Assembly: GCA_002887195.1 (NCBI GenBank)
Contig: PJAB01000270.1
Coordinates: 1 to 31,374 of the forward strand
Length of the DNA stretch: 31,374 bases
DNA from: Chrysochromulina parva
Lineage: Eukaryota; Haptophyta; Prymnesiales; Chrysochromulinaceae
Direction of reading: 5' to 3'
Shown here: in pieces, positions 9,614 to 18,225 of the stretch
How the letters are laid out: each line of letters starts with the position of its first letter
Numbering within the stretch: the stretch's first letter is position 1
Position numbers and translations under genes: made by a program
Notes under the pieces: generated by a model
Told to the model about the DNA's origin: nothing
The model's input: the letters and a program-made list of their open reading frames with translations, nothing else
Databases searched by the model: none

Positions 9614-9746
9614 CAGAAACCACACTCCCTGCCCACGAATACATGTATGAGGGAATGGGATCTCGAATCAGCTCCGAAGCGATCATTTTGTCGGTTTCAT
9701 ATTTCCCCACAGTGACGGGCAGGAGTTGTTAGGGAGGCGCGGTTCT
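9614..9746. promoter_or_regulatory. Bidirectional promoter between Raptor and SPATA17
   Basis: Only 133 bases separate the two divergent start codons (fewer than 180 if Raptor starts at 9571). The middle is more A/T-rich than the genes (CATTTTGTCGGTTTCATATT). No clear TATA box or named factor site is visible. The role is inferred from position. Confidence 0.5.
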
Positions 9747-10793
9747 ATGGCGGCCGCCTCGAGCACTTTTGCCGCGTGGATGCGGGCAAAGCGGTCGGGA
9801 GCGGAGGCGGAGCTGAGCGAAGCCTTCTACGTGAAGACGGCATTGGCGGAGTCCATGCGGCCGCGCGAGTCGGCCGCGTGCACGCGCCTGCAGTCTGCGT
9901 GGCGCGGCCGCATGACGCGGGTGCTCATCGCTTACTGGGCGCACCATGGGCTCATCGTCGAGCGGATAGCGCGGGGGCACCTTGGGCGGCAGCGTGCGCG
10001 GCGGTTGCGCATCGAGCGCGACACGCAGCTGCAGCGCGAGTTCTTCGACTCCTTCGCCACCACCATCCAGCTGCGCTTCCGAGGGTTTCACTCGCGAAAG
10101 TACTTGCACAATTTCTACGCGCGCAAGGCGTACGTGGACGCGGTCTTGCGTAAAGGCGAATCGCTCAAGGGGCAGCTGCAGCGTTCCCTCGAGCAGCAGG
10201 TCGCAGAGATCACGCAGCAGCAGGAGACCAAAGGGCGCGAGACGGTCACCCGACTCGCCACGCGGTTGCACCACCTGCGCTCGACAGCCTCGTGCGCGGG
10301 CATCTACAACTCGCCCTACCACGTCGGCTACCACCCGACGGCCTTCGGCGTGCCCGTCGAGGACCATTTGCGCAACGCCGTGCGCCCGCTCATCAAGACG
10401 GAGCTGCGCAAGAAGAAGCTCGTGCCCGTCGGCTCGTTACCGCCCATTAAGCCGCGAAACATGCACGAGGCCACATATCCCGAGATGCAGCAGGAGGAGC
10501 GGCAGGAGAAGTGGCTCTCGAAGACGACGCGCATGGCCCAAGAGGACTTTGTGACCGCCACTGGCAAGCGGCCCCTCGTTTACCCTGGCTCCGTCCACAC
10601 AGGCGGCGTCGGTTACCACCCGCCACCCGCGTCGCTCGACCGCGAAGTCGACCGTGAGAAATGGATCTCCGATCAGACTTTCAAGTCGGCGGTGCCCACG
10701 GGCAAGATGCTGGGCACGAAGGCTCTCCACGACCCCGCCGCCGACAAATACGAGCAGAAGCTCGCGATGACGCGTCAGATGGAGGCACGTTGA
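9747..10793 (+). CDS. SPATA17: SPATA17-like IQ-motif ciliary protein
   Basis: 348 residues from ATG 9747. Three IQ-type calmodulin-binding segments are visible: about 45-65 (CTRLQSAWRGRMTR), about 70-86 (IVERIARGHLGRQRARR) and about 104-122 (TTIQLRFRGFHSRKYLHNFY). The last matches human SPATA17 VRIQRRWRGYRVRKYLFNYY. Further family landmarks follow: LHHLRSTASCAGIYNSPYH (human HYLLSTKQIPGIYNSPF) and, near the end, REKWISDQTFKSAVPTGK (human KKWICDKDFQTVLPSF). The length is close to the human protein (361). SPATA17 is found in ciliated organisms and is needed for sperm flagellar function in mammals, so a flagellar role is likely here. An in-frame TTG lies upstream, but the ATG is preferred. Single exon. 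Confidence 0.9.
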   Translation: MAAASSTFAAWMRAKRSGAEAELSEAFYVKTALAESMRPRESAACTRLQSAWRGRMTRVLIAYWAHHGLIVERIARGHLGRQRARRLRIERDTQLQREFFDSFATTIQLRFRGFHSRKYLHNFYARKAYVDAVLRKGESLKGQLQRSLEQQVAEITQQQETKGRETVTRLATRLHHLRSTASCAGIYNSPYHVGYHPTAFGVPVEDHLRNAVRPLIKTELRKKKLVPVGSLPPIKPRNMHEATYPEMQQEERQEKWLSKTTRMAQEDFVTATGKRPLVYPGSVHTGGVGYHPPPASLDREVDREKWISDQTFKSAVPTGKMLGTKALHDPAADKYEQKLAMTRQMEAR

Positions 10794-11368
10794 TGAGATC
10801 GCGTGAGATGAGCAACTGACACACAAACTCGACAAGTGGCATACCCCCACCCCCCCTATCCCCCCGGGCTCGTGCGGGCAGTGCGCCTGGCACTACTCGG
10901 CCTAGGGAGCCTGGATGCGGCTTTCTCGTTCGGGACGCCGCTCTCTTTCGGCTCGGCCTGACCGCGAACCGCGCTCTGCTATCCCCTCGTCGAGACGATC
11001 GGTCCTGTTCTGTCCGGTCCCTCGTGGAGCGGAGACGAACCTCGAACGGTCCTGCTCCTGTCCCAGTCCGGTCCCTCGTGCTGGAGCGGTTACGGCACTC
11101 TGAGCGCGGCCGACATTAAATGCCGCCGCGCGGTTTTGACTTTTGTTAGTATGCGTTGCATGAGAAAGACATCAGTACGTGAGGCCAGCGCACGCTGCGC
11201 AACAGTACACGCACCGGTCGGCACTCGCCAGGCCCAAATATGGACCGCCTCGGACGCGACCATCCTCGAGCCCCGAGGGCCGACGGTGGGCTCTCAGCCC
11301 CCATGCATGGGGGTGAGTCATCATTTCCTATCGGTCGTGGCGAGCACCCATCGTCACGAGCCTGTGAT
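10794..11368. other. Convergent intergenic region, short repeats only
   Basis: 575 bases between the stops of SPATA17 (+) and the FCP gene (-). It contains a C-rich run at about 10845-10867 and a near-duplicate of about 20 bases, TCCGGTCCCTCGTG(CTG)GAGCGG, at 11013-11032 and 11067-11089. No gene or RNA is supported. Confidence 0.5.
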
Positions 11369-11962
11369 CTAGAAGGGGTAGAACGGAACGGAGCCCGGTA
11401 CGGCCACCGCGGTAGCAAACGAGATGATGCCGATCATCGCCAGCCGACCGTTCTTGAGCTCGGCGTCCTGGAAGAACTTGAGCTTCTTCGGGTCCTGCGT
11501 AACGGCGGGCACGCCAAAGTTGCCACCGAACTCGGTCGCGGGGTACTTCTTCTCCCAATAGATCTCCAGCCCGCCGATGGCGAGGATCATCTGCCAGATG
11601 CCAAAGCCAGGCACCATGGCAGCCGCGAGCAGCGGGTTGCCAGCAGCGGCAGCGTCGGCGAAGGAAACGGGCGGGTTGAACGAGAGCATGCCCTCGAAGT
11701 GGGTGCCCGTCGCCGTCCACGCCCAGCCGACCGTCGCGAGCATCGCGACACGGCAGTGCTTGAGCTCTGCAGCGCGCACGAGTTTGAGGTTCGACTCATC
11801 CATCTTCTCCGAGAGCTTCAGCGGGTCCCACAACTTGTTGCCGGTCTCGGTCGAGATACCCGGCAAATCGGCCACGCCCATCGTGACAGCGGCACGCATC
11901 GCGCGTGTCGGCTGCAGCATCGGCGCCTGGAAGGCGAAGGCAGAAGTAGAGAGCGCAAGCAT
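11369..11962 (-). CDS. Fucoxanthin-chlorophyll a/c binding protein (LHC family)
   Basis: 197 residues. The presequence MLALSTSAFAFQAP carries the SAFAF/ASAFAP motif that follows the signal peptide in red-derived complex plastids; the hydrophobic part is unusually short (about 8 residues). The mature protein has the LHC pattern: helix 1 AAELKHCRVAMLATVGWA (Glu/His/Arg chlorophyll ligands and salt bridge), a middle segment FGIWQMILAIGGLEIYWEKK, and helix 3 DAELKNGRLAMIGIISFAT with the E..NGR.AM signature. The product binds chlorophyll a/c and fucoxanthin-type carotenoid in the thylakoid membrane and passes light energy to the photosystems. It ends VPGSVPFYPF. A stop lies upstream in frame, so ATG 11962 is the only start. 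Single exon. The exact subfamily (Lhcf or Lhcr) cannot be fixed by eye. Confidence 0.93.
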   Translation of the reverse strand: MLALSTSAFAFQAPMLQPTRAMRAAVTMGVADLPGISTETGNKLWDPLKLSEKMDESNLKLVRAAELKHCRVAMLATVGWAWTATGTHFEGMLSFNPPVSFADAAAAGNPLLAAAMVPGFGIWQMILAIGGLEIYWEKKYPATEFGGNFGVPAVTQDPKKLKFFQDAELKNGRLAMIGIISFATAVAVPGSVPFYPF

Positions 11963-12146
11963 TATCGGGGCGAATCTGCGTAAATGAGCTCAGAGTCAAT
12001 TTAGGAGGCGCGTCGTGGTAGGCGTTTTTGCGCACACCAAACGGTCAGCTGGAGGATGTGACTCAAACACACAAAAAGATGCTGTCAAAAGTACACCTTT
12101 TCACACTACAAAACAGTACTACAAAACGCGTAGCGTCGGCCCGGGC
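11963..12146. promoter_or_regulatory. Bidirectional promoter between the FCP and ALKBH7-like genes
   Basis: 184 bases separate the divergent starts. The stretch is A-rich on the plus strand (CACACAAAAAG, CTACAAAACAGTACTACAAAACG). The near-repeat ACTACAAAACAGT/ACTACAAAACGCG at about 12104-12130 is the only visible motif. The light-harvesting gene would be expected to be strongly light-regulated, but no known element is identifiable. Confidence 0.45.
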
Positions 12147-12824
12147 ATGCGGCAGCGTGTGCGCCGATTCACTGTCACCGCCCAGCCTGACGCCTCGTTG
12201 ATCGGTGCGGTTCGCCCGCTCGGTGTGCGGCAAGCGCCGCCATTGCGTGTGTATCGCGACGCCGTGACCACCGATGAGGAGGCGGCACTCGTAGCGGATG
12301 CAGATCGCTTCTTCAAGCGGAAGGCCTTTGAGGAAGGCCATTTTGACAACGTGATTGTGGGCTATCGCGAGATGCAAAAGTCTCTGAGCTCCTTTTCGGA
12401 AACGTCACGTACGGCACTGCAGCGCCTGACGGCCGCCATTTTCCCCGCGGACTGCACGCTGCAGCCAGCGCACCTGCTTGATCTCGCGCCCACGGGCTTC
12501 ATTCGGCGACACGTGGACCACATTGAGTATTCAGGCGCGTACATCGTCGGGCTGTCTCTGCTCAGTGACGCGGTTATGACTCTGCACTGGGAGAAGGATC
12601 AGGAGCAGCAGGTGTGGTTGCCGCTCTGGCTGCCGCGGCGATCGCTGTACGTCTTGCATGGGGAGGCACGGTATGAATGGGCGCACGCCATACCACGGGA
12701 TGCAGCGGAGTGGTGGCCAGCGGACAGCAGAGCAGCGGTGCCTGTGCGAGCGGGGCGGAGGCTCGCCGTCATTTTCCGCGATCTTCCGCCTGACAAACAG
12801 AGTGGGACTGCTGGGAACGCGTGA
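12147..12824 (+). CDS. ALKBH7: ALKBH7-like 2-oxoglutarate/Fe(II) dioxygenase
   Basis: 225 residues from ATG 12147; human ALKBH7 has 221. The iron site is HVD at 122-124 (GFIRRHVDHIEYSGAYIVGLSLLS; human [24 protein letters not shown]) with the distal His at 180 in ARYEWAHAIPRD, and the 2OG-binding Arg is in RRLAVIFRDLP at about 204-211. Upstream, GYREMQKSLSSFSETSRTALQR matches the human [20 protein letters not shown]. The animal protein is mitochondrial and takes part in programmed necrosis and fatty-acid/dicarbonyl metabolism; its direct substrate is debated. The basic N-terminus MRQRVRRFTV would fit mitochondrial import. A longer in-frame start exists at or near 12015, but that part lacks family similarity. 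Confidence 0.9.
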   Translation: MRQRVRRFTVTAQPDASLIGAVRPLGVRQAPPLRVYRDAVTTDEEAALVADADRFFKRKAFEEGHFDNVIVGYREMQKSLSSFSETSRTALQRLTAAIFPADCTLQPAHLLDLAPTGFIRRHVDHIEYSGAYIVGLSLLSDAVMTLHWEKDQEQQVWLPLWLPRRSLYVLHGEARYEWAHAIPRDAAEWWPADSRAAVPVRAGRRLAVIFRDLPPDKQSGTAGNA

Positions 12825-13139
12825 TGGCCGTTGTGCTGTGCACACTTGGGCTCGGCGGTGTGGGGCTAAGCTCTCGAAGGGGTCTGGGGGTGGTGATGAA
12901 ACTTGACGTCACCCAACCGAACCTGAACAATCGTTCGGTCTACAATTTTGAAATCGCCATTTTGAATTGCGTAACGACTATTAACTAAGTTCTCGGTGTG
13001 GCGCTGCGTTCTTCTCGTTGAGCACAGAGACGGAGATCAACCGCGAAGTGGTGGAGGATTGGAGGAGGTATGCGCCCACAGCCCATGGCCTAGCCGAGGA
13101 GGAGAAGGAGAGGAGACAGAGGTTAGCCTCGAGCGTATG
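12825..13139. other. Convergent intergenic region, nothing recognised
   Basis: 315 bases between the stops of the ALKBH7-like gene (+) and the NHL-protein gene (-). There is an A/T-richer patch at about 12910-12990. No reading frame, RNA or clear repeat is supported. Confidence 0.5.
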
Positions 13140-15191
13140 TTACAAGTCCCACCTCGCCTTCCTCCACGCAGCGTAGCGTAGATAGGCGTACGCGAGCAGA
13201 CCGATGAGCAAAAGCGGCCAGATGATGTTCCCGGTGATCATGCCCACGTCTACGGACGTGGTGGTCGATGCTTGGCCTTCGCGGAGCTCGCCTTCTTGAA
13301 GCGACACGAGTCGAATGTCGGCGTTTTCCGCCTCAACCACGAGGTACTTGCCAGCATGTCGCGTGATGGCTGCGGGGCCGCGGAAGCGTGCACCTGCGCC
13401 ACGCCCGTCGGATTCACCCTCGGCTCGGTAGCCTGCCACAGTCACAGTGACTCCCTCTCGATTCACTTGCCGTATGCGATGGTTGGCGTAATCGGCGACG
13501 ATCGCCCCGCCATAGCCCGCGTCACACGCGACGCCACTGGGCAGAGCAAAGCGCGCGGCGAGGCGCGTCACGAGAAGCAACGAAGCCCGGGGCTTCTCGC
13601 GCCGAGTGCGTGAGTCGAGGTCGCCAGGGGCGCCATCTCCCGAGAGGGTGCGCACGGTGCCCACACTGGCCGGCGGCGGCGGCGGCGGCGGAGAAGGCTC
13701 CGGCGGTGGTGGCGGTGGCGGCGGCATGGACGGCGGCCGCATCGGCGGCACGATCGTTACATTCGGCCGCGGAAGCACAGAGCAGACGGGCCTGCCGTTG
13801 ACGTTGGTGCAGACGGTGCCAGTGCCGTTGTTGCAGAAGTTGAGCCGGAACAGCTCGGTGCCGTTGACGAAAGTGAAGCGAGCCCCTCGCGGGCCGGCAG
13901 CTTCGATCTCACTCAAAAGGGCTGTCTGCACAGTGCGGTTGCCTCGCTGAGCTGCGGCTCGCAGTGCGTAGAGGTTCGCGTACGCTACGGTCAGGTTGAG
14001 GAAAGTCCCGTTCGCGGTGAAGAGCGGCAGGCAAAACACCACTGCCACCGGCGGCGGACTGGGCGGCGGTGGGGGCGACGAGACTGGCGGCGGCGGAGGC
14101 GAGGGCGGGGGCGGTCCTAGGAACTGGTCGAAGTCATACACGGTCGACGAGGGCATTGTCGCCACACGGATGGCGTTGTTGCCTGAGTCGGCCACGAGCA
14201 GCTGATACTGCCCCTCGAACGGGCACAGGGCGATGCCCTTGGGGTAGCGGAACTGCGCCGCCGGCCCCATGCCGTCTGCAAATCCCGCGGAGCCACTGCC
14301 AGCAAAGAGAGACGCAGACCATTCACTGTGAATGCAAAAGGGTGATTCGGCCACACACCCGCGCGGTGGCGTGAGCGCGACCACCCGGTGGTTGTCCGTG
14401 TCGGCCACCAGCAAGACCACGTCGCCGTGCGCACTCTGCGGCCACACGGCGACCCCCTGCGGATTCCAGAGCCCCTGAGGACGCTCATCAGGCAACGGCG
14501 GCGGCGGCGGCGGCGGCGGCGTGCTGGGCTCGCCGAATGAGGTCGGATCTCCATACGTGTACGACGTGGGTGGGGGAGACGTCGCTGCGGCCAACCCGTT
14601 CACGTGCACCGCCCGGGACTCCGCTCCCGCAGAGAGCACCTCCGAGCCGCTCTCAACCCCGTAACCTGTCACGCCCCTGTACAGCGTCGTCACTCTGCCG
14701 CGGTAGATTCTCCGAATAGCGTTATTGCCCGTGTCGGCCACGTAAATCTCGCCGATCGGGCCCACGGCGATACCGCACGGGTTGAAGAATTTCGCATTCT
14801 CGCCCAAACCGTCGGCAAAGCCGGCACCTCGGCCGCCAGCTATGGTCTTGGTGCTGCCGCTGTCGAACACCTGACGAATCGCATGATTGCGCGAGTCGGC
14901 CACGTACACACCCCCTGGTCCGGAGGCGATGCCGAGCGGCCGGTTGAAGCGCACGAGCCCCTTGGACCCGTCGATGAAACCGTCGCGAAAGCGCTCACCC
15001 GTGGGCCACTTCATCATAGGGTCGGAGCCCGGACCGGAAAGCGTAACAACGGCGGCTTGCACCCTGGACGCATCGATGGTGGGCTCGATCAATACTTGCA
15101 CGGTGAATTGCGCGCTCGCCGACGCAATAAGCCCCAAAGCCGCCAACGGCAAGAGCCACGCCACGGGTGTCCACGACTGCGATCGCGGCAT
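13140..15191 (-). CDS. Secreted/membrane-anchored NHL-repeat beta-propeller protein
   Basis: 683 residues from ATG 15191. The signal peptide is MPRSQSWTPVAWLLPLAALG...ASASA. NHL-type blades follow: RPLGIASGPGGVYVADSRNH with AIRQV, NPCGIAVGPIGEIYVADTGN with NAIRRI, NPQGVAVWPQ...LLVADTDNHRVV, YPKGIALCP...LLVADSGNNAIRV, LPSGVACD...IVADYANHRIRQV and a weak last blade. Linker phrases like FADGLGENAKF and FADGMGPAAQF recur. Two Pro-rich tracts (PPPPSPPPPP type) bracket a Cys- and N-glycosylation-rich insert (NGTELFRLNFCNNGTGT). A single transmembrane helix near the C-terminus (MITGNIIWPLLLIGLLAYAY) is followed by a short basic tail, so the propeller should face outside or the lumen. Similar propellers bind ligands or cleave peptidyl-amides; no catalytic assignment is possible. 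Upstream in-frame codons lack a signal peptide, so 15191 is preferred. An intron is not required. Confidence 0.8.
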   Translation of the reverse strand: MPRSQSWTPVAWLLPLAALGLIASASAQFTVQVLIEPTIDASRVQAAVVTLSGPGSDPMMKWPTGERFRDGFIDGSKGLVRFNRPLGIASGPGGVYVADSRNHAIRQVFDSGSTKTIAGGRGAGFADGLGENAKFFNPCGIAVGPIGEIYVADTGNNAIRRIYRGRVTTLYRGVTGYGVESGSEVLSAGAESRAVHVNGLAAATSPPPTSYTYGDPTSFGEPSTPPPPPPPPLPDERPQGLWNPQGVAVWPQSAHGDVVLLVADTDNHRVVALTPPRGCVAESPFCIHSEWSASLFAGSGSAGFADGMGPAAQFRYPKGIALCPFEGQYQLLVADSGNNAIRVATMPSSTVYDFDQFLGPPPPSPPPPPVSSPPPPPSPPPVAVVFCLPLFTANGTFLNLTVAYANLYALRAAAQRGNRTVQTALLSEIEAAGPRGARFTFVNGTELFRLNFCNNGTGTVCTNVNGRPVCSVLPRPNVTIVPPMRPPSMPPPPPPPPEPSPPPPPPPASVGTVRTLSGDGAPGDLDSRTRREKPRASLLLVTRLAARFALPSGVACDAGYGGAIVADYANHRIRQVNREGVTVTVAGYRAEGESDGRGAGARFRGPAAITRHAGKYLVVEAENADIRLVSLQEGELREGQASTTTSVDVGMITGNIIWPLLLIGLLAYAYLRYAAWRKARWDL

Positions 15192-15377
15192 GAAAAACGC
15201 CGTCTCGAGCGTTTTTGCGCAACGATTCGGACAGTACAAACACCCCCATCCTACTAGGCGTGTCCCTACTGGAGACGCACATCCTGTGGCGGCTCTTTGG
15301 AGGGTTGAGAGACGGGCGCCGATAGGCGATGCACCATGCAAACCTCTCCTCGCATGCGGCCGGGTGCACACGCGCTC

Positions 15378-16023
15378 TCACGCATCCTTGTTCTTCATCT
15401 TGTCGAGCGCCGGCTTTATGTATGGCTGCACCACGACCCTGTCCATCCAGGGCGTCATCGCCGCGGCGGTGAGCACGGTGCGATATTGCGCAATGACACC
15501 GCCGAGTGCACCCCAGCCCGCCTGCGTCCACTTGGCAGACACGCAGCGCGTGAGTGTTTGCATGCAGAGGAGTGGCGCGATGGCACGTGGGCGTGCTCGT
15601 GCACGGCGCTGAGCGCACCGTGAAAGCGAGGAATTTTATCTGGCCCTCCTGCGTCAGAAGATCAATCCATTCGCCAGTGGACGAATAGTATAGCAGCTCA
15701 GAGGTCGGGAAGGACAGCACCCAGAAGACCGTTTCGGCGACGGCGATCGACAGCACACCAGCGATGCCGAACGAGGCCACCTTCTCGATCGTCATCTTCT
15801 CCTCCTCCGCAGCTGCCACCTCCTTCTCACCAGCCTGCCGCTTGCCACCAAAGAAGGGCAGCGAGAAGCCCGCACCCTCACCCGAGTCGTTCATCGAAAT
15901 GAGCGGTTTCGAAGAGGCGGCTGCCGACCGGGCGCGCGCGAGGCGGAGCGGCGCACGGGCCGCGGGCGCGAACGCCTCGGCCAGAGGCAGCACGGCGGCA
16001 ACAAGAATTGCACATCGAAGCAT
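15378..16023 (-). CDS. Small plastid-targeted membrane protein (two exons: 16023-15619 and 15530-15378)
   Basis: 185 residues after splicing. The presequence MLRCAILVAAVLPLAEAFAP has a signal peptide cut before Phe (AEA|FAP, the ASAFAP-type motif), followed by an Arg/Ala/Ser-rich transit segment (APLRLARARSAAASSK). That is the standard bipartite address for complex red plastids. The mature part has an acidic, Lys-rich stretch (GEKEVAAAEEEKMTIEKVA) and hydrophobic segments at about 80-105 (FGIAGVLSIAVAETVFWVL) and after the splice (AGWGALGGVIAQYRTVLTAA). It ends MTPWMDRVVVQPYIKPALDK plus a short Lys-rich tail. I do not recognise the family. The frame continuing unspliced beyond 15619 turns Cys/His-rich and non-protein-like, which supports the intron. 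Confidence 0.75.
15531..15618 (-). other. Ordinary spliceosomal intron (88 bp)
   Basis: The donor TTCACG|GTGCGC and acceptor GCCAAG|TGGACG join KFLAFT to WTQAGWGALGG in phase 0. There is no flanking exon duplication and no 10-base repeat, so it differs from the introner-like introns in Raptor and the U32 gene. The boundary is inferred from the change of reading frame and splice consensus; cDNA would confirm it. Confidence 0.7.
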
Positions 16024-16557
16024 CGCGAGGTTTCTGTTCGAGCTCAGACACAGAGAGTTTCTCAGCAGCTCACCATTGAGGAATTACTGGGAATTACTTA
16101 GAAATCGATCCTACTCAAAGTATACCGCTAAGCGCATTTGTATGATTTCGAATCGAACGATTTTTTGGCCTCCGCCCCGCTGCGTCCTCGATCTAAAACA
16201 CGTTGTATCTGATCGGCGCAATGTAAACACTAAACTCCCGTAATGGACTCTCCGTGTTGGACTCTATGGACACTCCTCCCTCTCCTGCTGCTGCTCCTTG
16301 TGTACCTCGGAGTCGACTGACGTCTGACCGCCGCAATGGACCGGCTGTTGCCTACTGCTACTCCCTACTGCGGGTCCCTATTCAGCGAGATTGTGCAATG
16401 TTCCAAGGATGCGAATCGGCAGCGAATCGGTCAAGCTTGTGTGATTGTCCATATGTCCAAACTGTCCTGCAGCCGCACGCATCACTAATTCACAAGTTGA
16501 AGCCCTTGTGATGGCATGCTGATACCGCATGATGATGATATGCTGGTCTCAAGCATG
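16024..16557. other. Intergenic upstream region of the plastid protein gene
   Basis: 534 bases between two minus-strand genes. It is A/T-richer than the genes near 16070-16230, with a small direct repeat (GAATTACTGG, GAATTACTTA at 16081-16100). No gene is supported. Presumably it holds the promoter of the plastid protein gene and the 3' region of the coiled-coil gene. Confidence 0.5.
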
Positions 16558-18225
16558 CTATAAGCCGGTAAGCCCGAGCGAGGGTCTGGATAGTCCCGGC
16601 ACGCCGAGCGAATAGAAGAAGGCGGCGGCCGGGCTCGAACCTGAGGACGCAGAGGCGGACTCCTCCTCGTGGGCAAGCCCACGTGGGGGATGCTCCAGCT
16701 CCCCGCGCTCATTCATCTCCTGCACAATAGGGCGTGGCATCCCGGGGACGAAGCTGCCTGCCCACACCTGAATGTTCGGCTGGGTTGAGGGCTGGGTGGC
16801 TGAGGGCTCGTGGGTGGCGGAGGGCTGGGCAGCGGAGGGCCACCCATGTTGCCACCGTGCGGAGGGCTGGGCGACGGAGGATTCGGCGGCGGAGGGCTGG
16901 GCGGCAGAGGGCGCCTCCTCCTCCAACATGAGGAACAGATCATCTTCGTCGGCGATCGTCGACGTTCTCGACGAAAAGGGGCTGCAGCTTCCCCGATAAG
17001 AACCTGCTGAGCCCACCTCGCGCTGATGCATCATCGTCCGCACGCGCGTCTTGAGTAAATTGAACTTCTTTTCGTACTCGATGCGCAGGCTTGCGATGGC
17101 AGCATCCTTGTCGCGCTGCGCCTCGTTGGCGGACGTGCGCATAATCTCGCGCAGCGAGTTCATGTACATGTTATCGGCCAGCTCCTTGCTCTTAATAAGG
17201 GCGGTCACCTCTGCGGCAGCGGCTGCCTCGCGTTTCATGGCCTCCATCTCCACGCTAAATCTCTTCTGCCGCATCGCCTCGATGGTGGCCTCCAAGTGTT
17301 CCACCTTGGTCGCCTCCGCCCGGGCGGCCTCGAAAGCCTTTTGCAGCTCCGCCACCCGGTCCTTGTGTCTGGCCACCTCCGCGGCCAGGACCGCCTCGCA
17401 TTTCATCGCCTCCCTCTCAGCGTTCAGCTTCTCACGCCGCATCGTCTCGATGGTGGCTTCCAATTCCTTCACTTTGGCCGCCTCCGCCCGGGCGGTCCGC
17501 TCTAGAGCCCTCTGGAGCTCCGCCACTTTTGCCTTGAGCTGCTCGTGACTGGCAGCGTTCTGCTCGGCCGTCAGTCTCGTGCCGCTCCTCTCCGCCGCGA
17601 GCTGCGCCGCGCTCGCCTTGCGTGTCGCTTCAAGCTCGGCCCCGGCCGCCTCACGCTCGGCCTTCAGCCGTGCGTGCATCGCCTCGAGCTCCGCATCGAG
17701 CTCGGCAATGGCGTGCAGGCCTGCCTCGTGCTCCATCTCGGCGCGCTGGCGCGCTTCCTGTGCCTCCCGCAGCAGCATCGCCTGCGTCACATCGAATGCG
17801 CCCCCGATCTTAGGGGACAGCTTCGGGGGCACAGTTTTGCCGCCGAACTCGCCGCCGACGCTCGAGGGCGCCGAATTCGTTGGCAAGGGACTCCTGGCTG
17901 GCGAGGCACGCAGCGAGAGTCGCAGTCCAGCCAGCGGCATGGAAATCGACCGATGTAATCGTTCGGGATCAGTATCCCCAGGTGGATGCTCGGGGTCGTT
18001 GCTGGCAAAGCCGAAAGATGAGACTGCGACTCGACGAAAGGTGAGACTGCTCAGTGTGCGCCCCATCAGCGATCGCGCATGCTCCTTGACAGGCTCCAAA
18101 ACTATACTAGTATCGTTTGTCTCGCTGACACTGTCTGTTGACAGATCGCTCTGCAGCATCGTGCTATGAAGTTGCTTCGACAGCCAGAGCTGTTGCACGC
18201 TCATTCCGCTCCTCCGGTCGCTCAT
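16558..18225 (-). CDS. Coiled-coil protein with internal duplication
   Basis: 555 residues from ATG 18225. The N-terminal about 130 residues are Ser-rich and probably disordered. A long coiled coil runs from about 135 to 390, rich in Glu, Ala, Lys and Arg with heptad spacing (KAKVAELQRALERTARAEAA and similar). A segment of about 57 residues occurs twice: VAELQRALERTARAEAAKVK and what follows is paralleled by VAELQKAFEAARAEATKVEH and what follows, so the coiled coil grew by tandem duplication. The C-terminal region is acidic, then Pro/Ser/Ala/Gln-rich with short SAAQPSA/SATQPS repeats. No enzymatic domain, signal peptide or membrane helix. It is probably structural (cytoskeletal or flagellar), but that is only a guess. 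It shares a promoter region with the C39-like gene. Confidence 0.65.
   Translation of the reverse strand: MSDRRSGMSVQQLWLSKQLHSTMLQSDLSTDSVSETNDTSIVLEPVKEHARSLMGRTLSSLTFRRVAVSSFGFASNDPEHPPGDTDPERLHRSISMPLAGLRLSLRASPARSPLPTNSAPSSVGGEFGGKTVPPKLSPKIGGAFDVTQAMLLREAQEARQRAEMEHEAGLHAIAELDAELEAMHARLKAEREAAGAELEATRKASAAQLAAERSGTRLTAEQNAASHEQLKAKVAELQRALERTARAEAAKVKELEATIETMRREKLNAEREAMKCEAVLAAEVARHKDRVAELQKAFEAARAEATKVEHLEATIEAMRQKRFSVEMEAMKREAAAAAEVTALIKSKELADNMYMNSLREIMRTSANEAQRDKDAAIASLRIEYEKKFNLLKTRVRTMMHQREVGSAGSYRGSCSPFSSRTSTIADEDDLFLMLEEEAPSAAQPSAAESSVAQPSARWQHGWPSAAQPSATHEPSATQPSTQPNIQVWAGSFVPGMPRPIVQEMNERGELEHPPRGLAHEEESASASSGSSPAAAFFYSLGVPGLSRPSLGLTGL
17210..17540. repeat. Degenerate duplication of about 171 bp in the coiled-coil gene
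   Basis: Two neighbouring, in-frame copies, roughly 17210-17370 and 17380-17540, encode parallel heptads (LEATIEAMRQKRFSVEMEAM and LEATIETMRREKLNAEREAM). The copies have diverged, so the event is older than the perfect minisatellites in Raptor. Confidence 0.7.
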
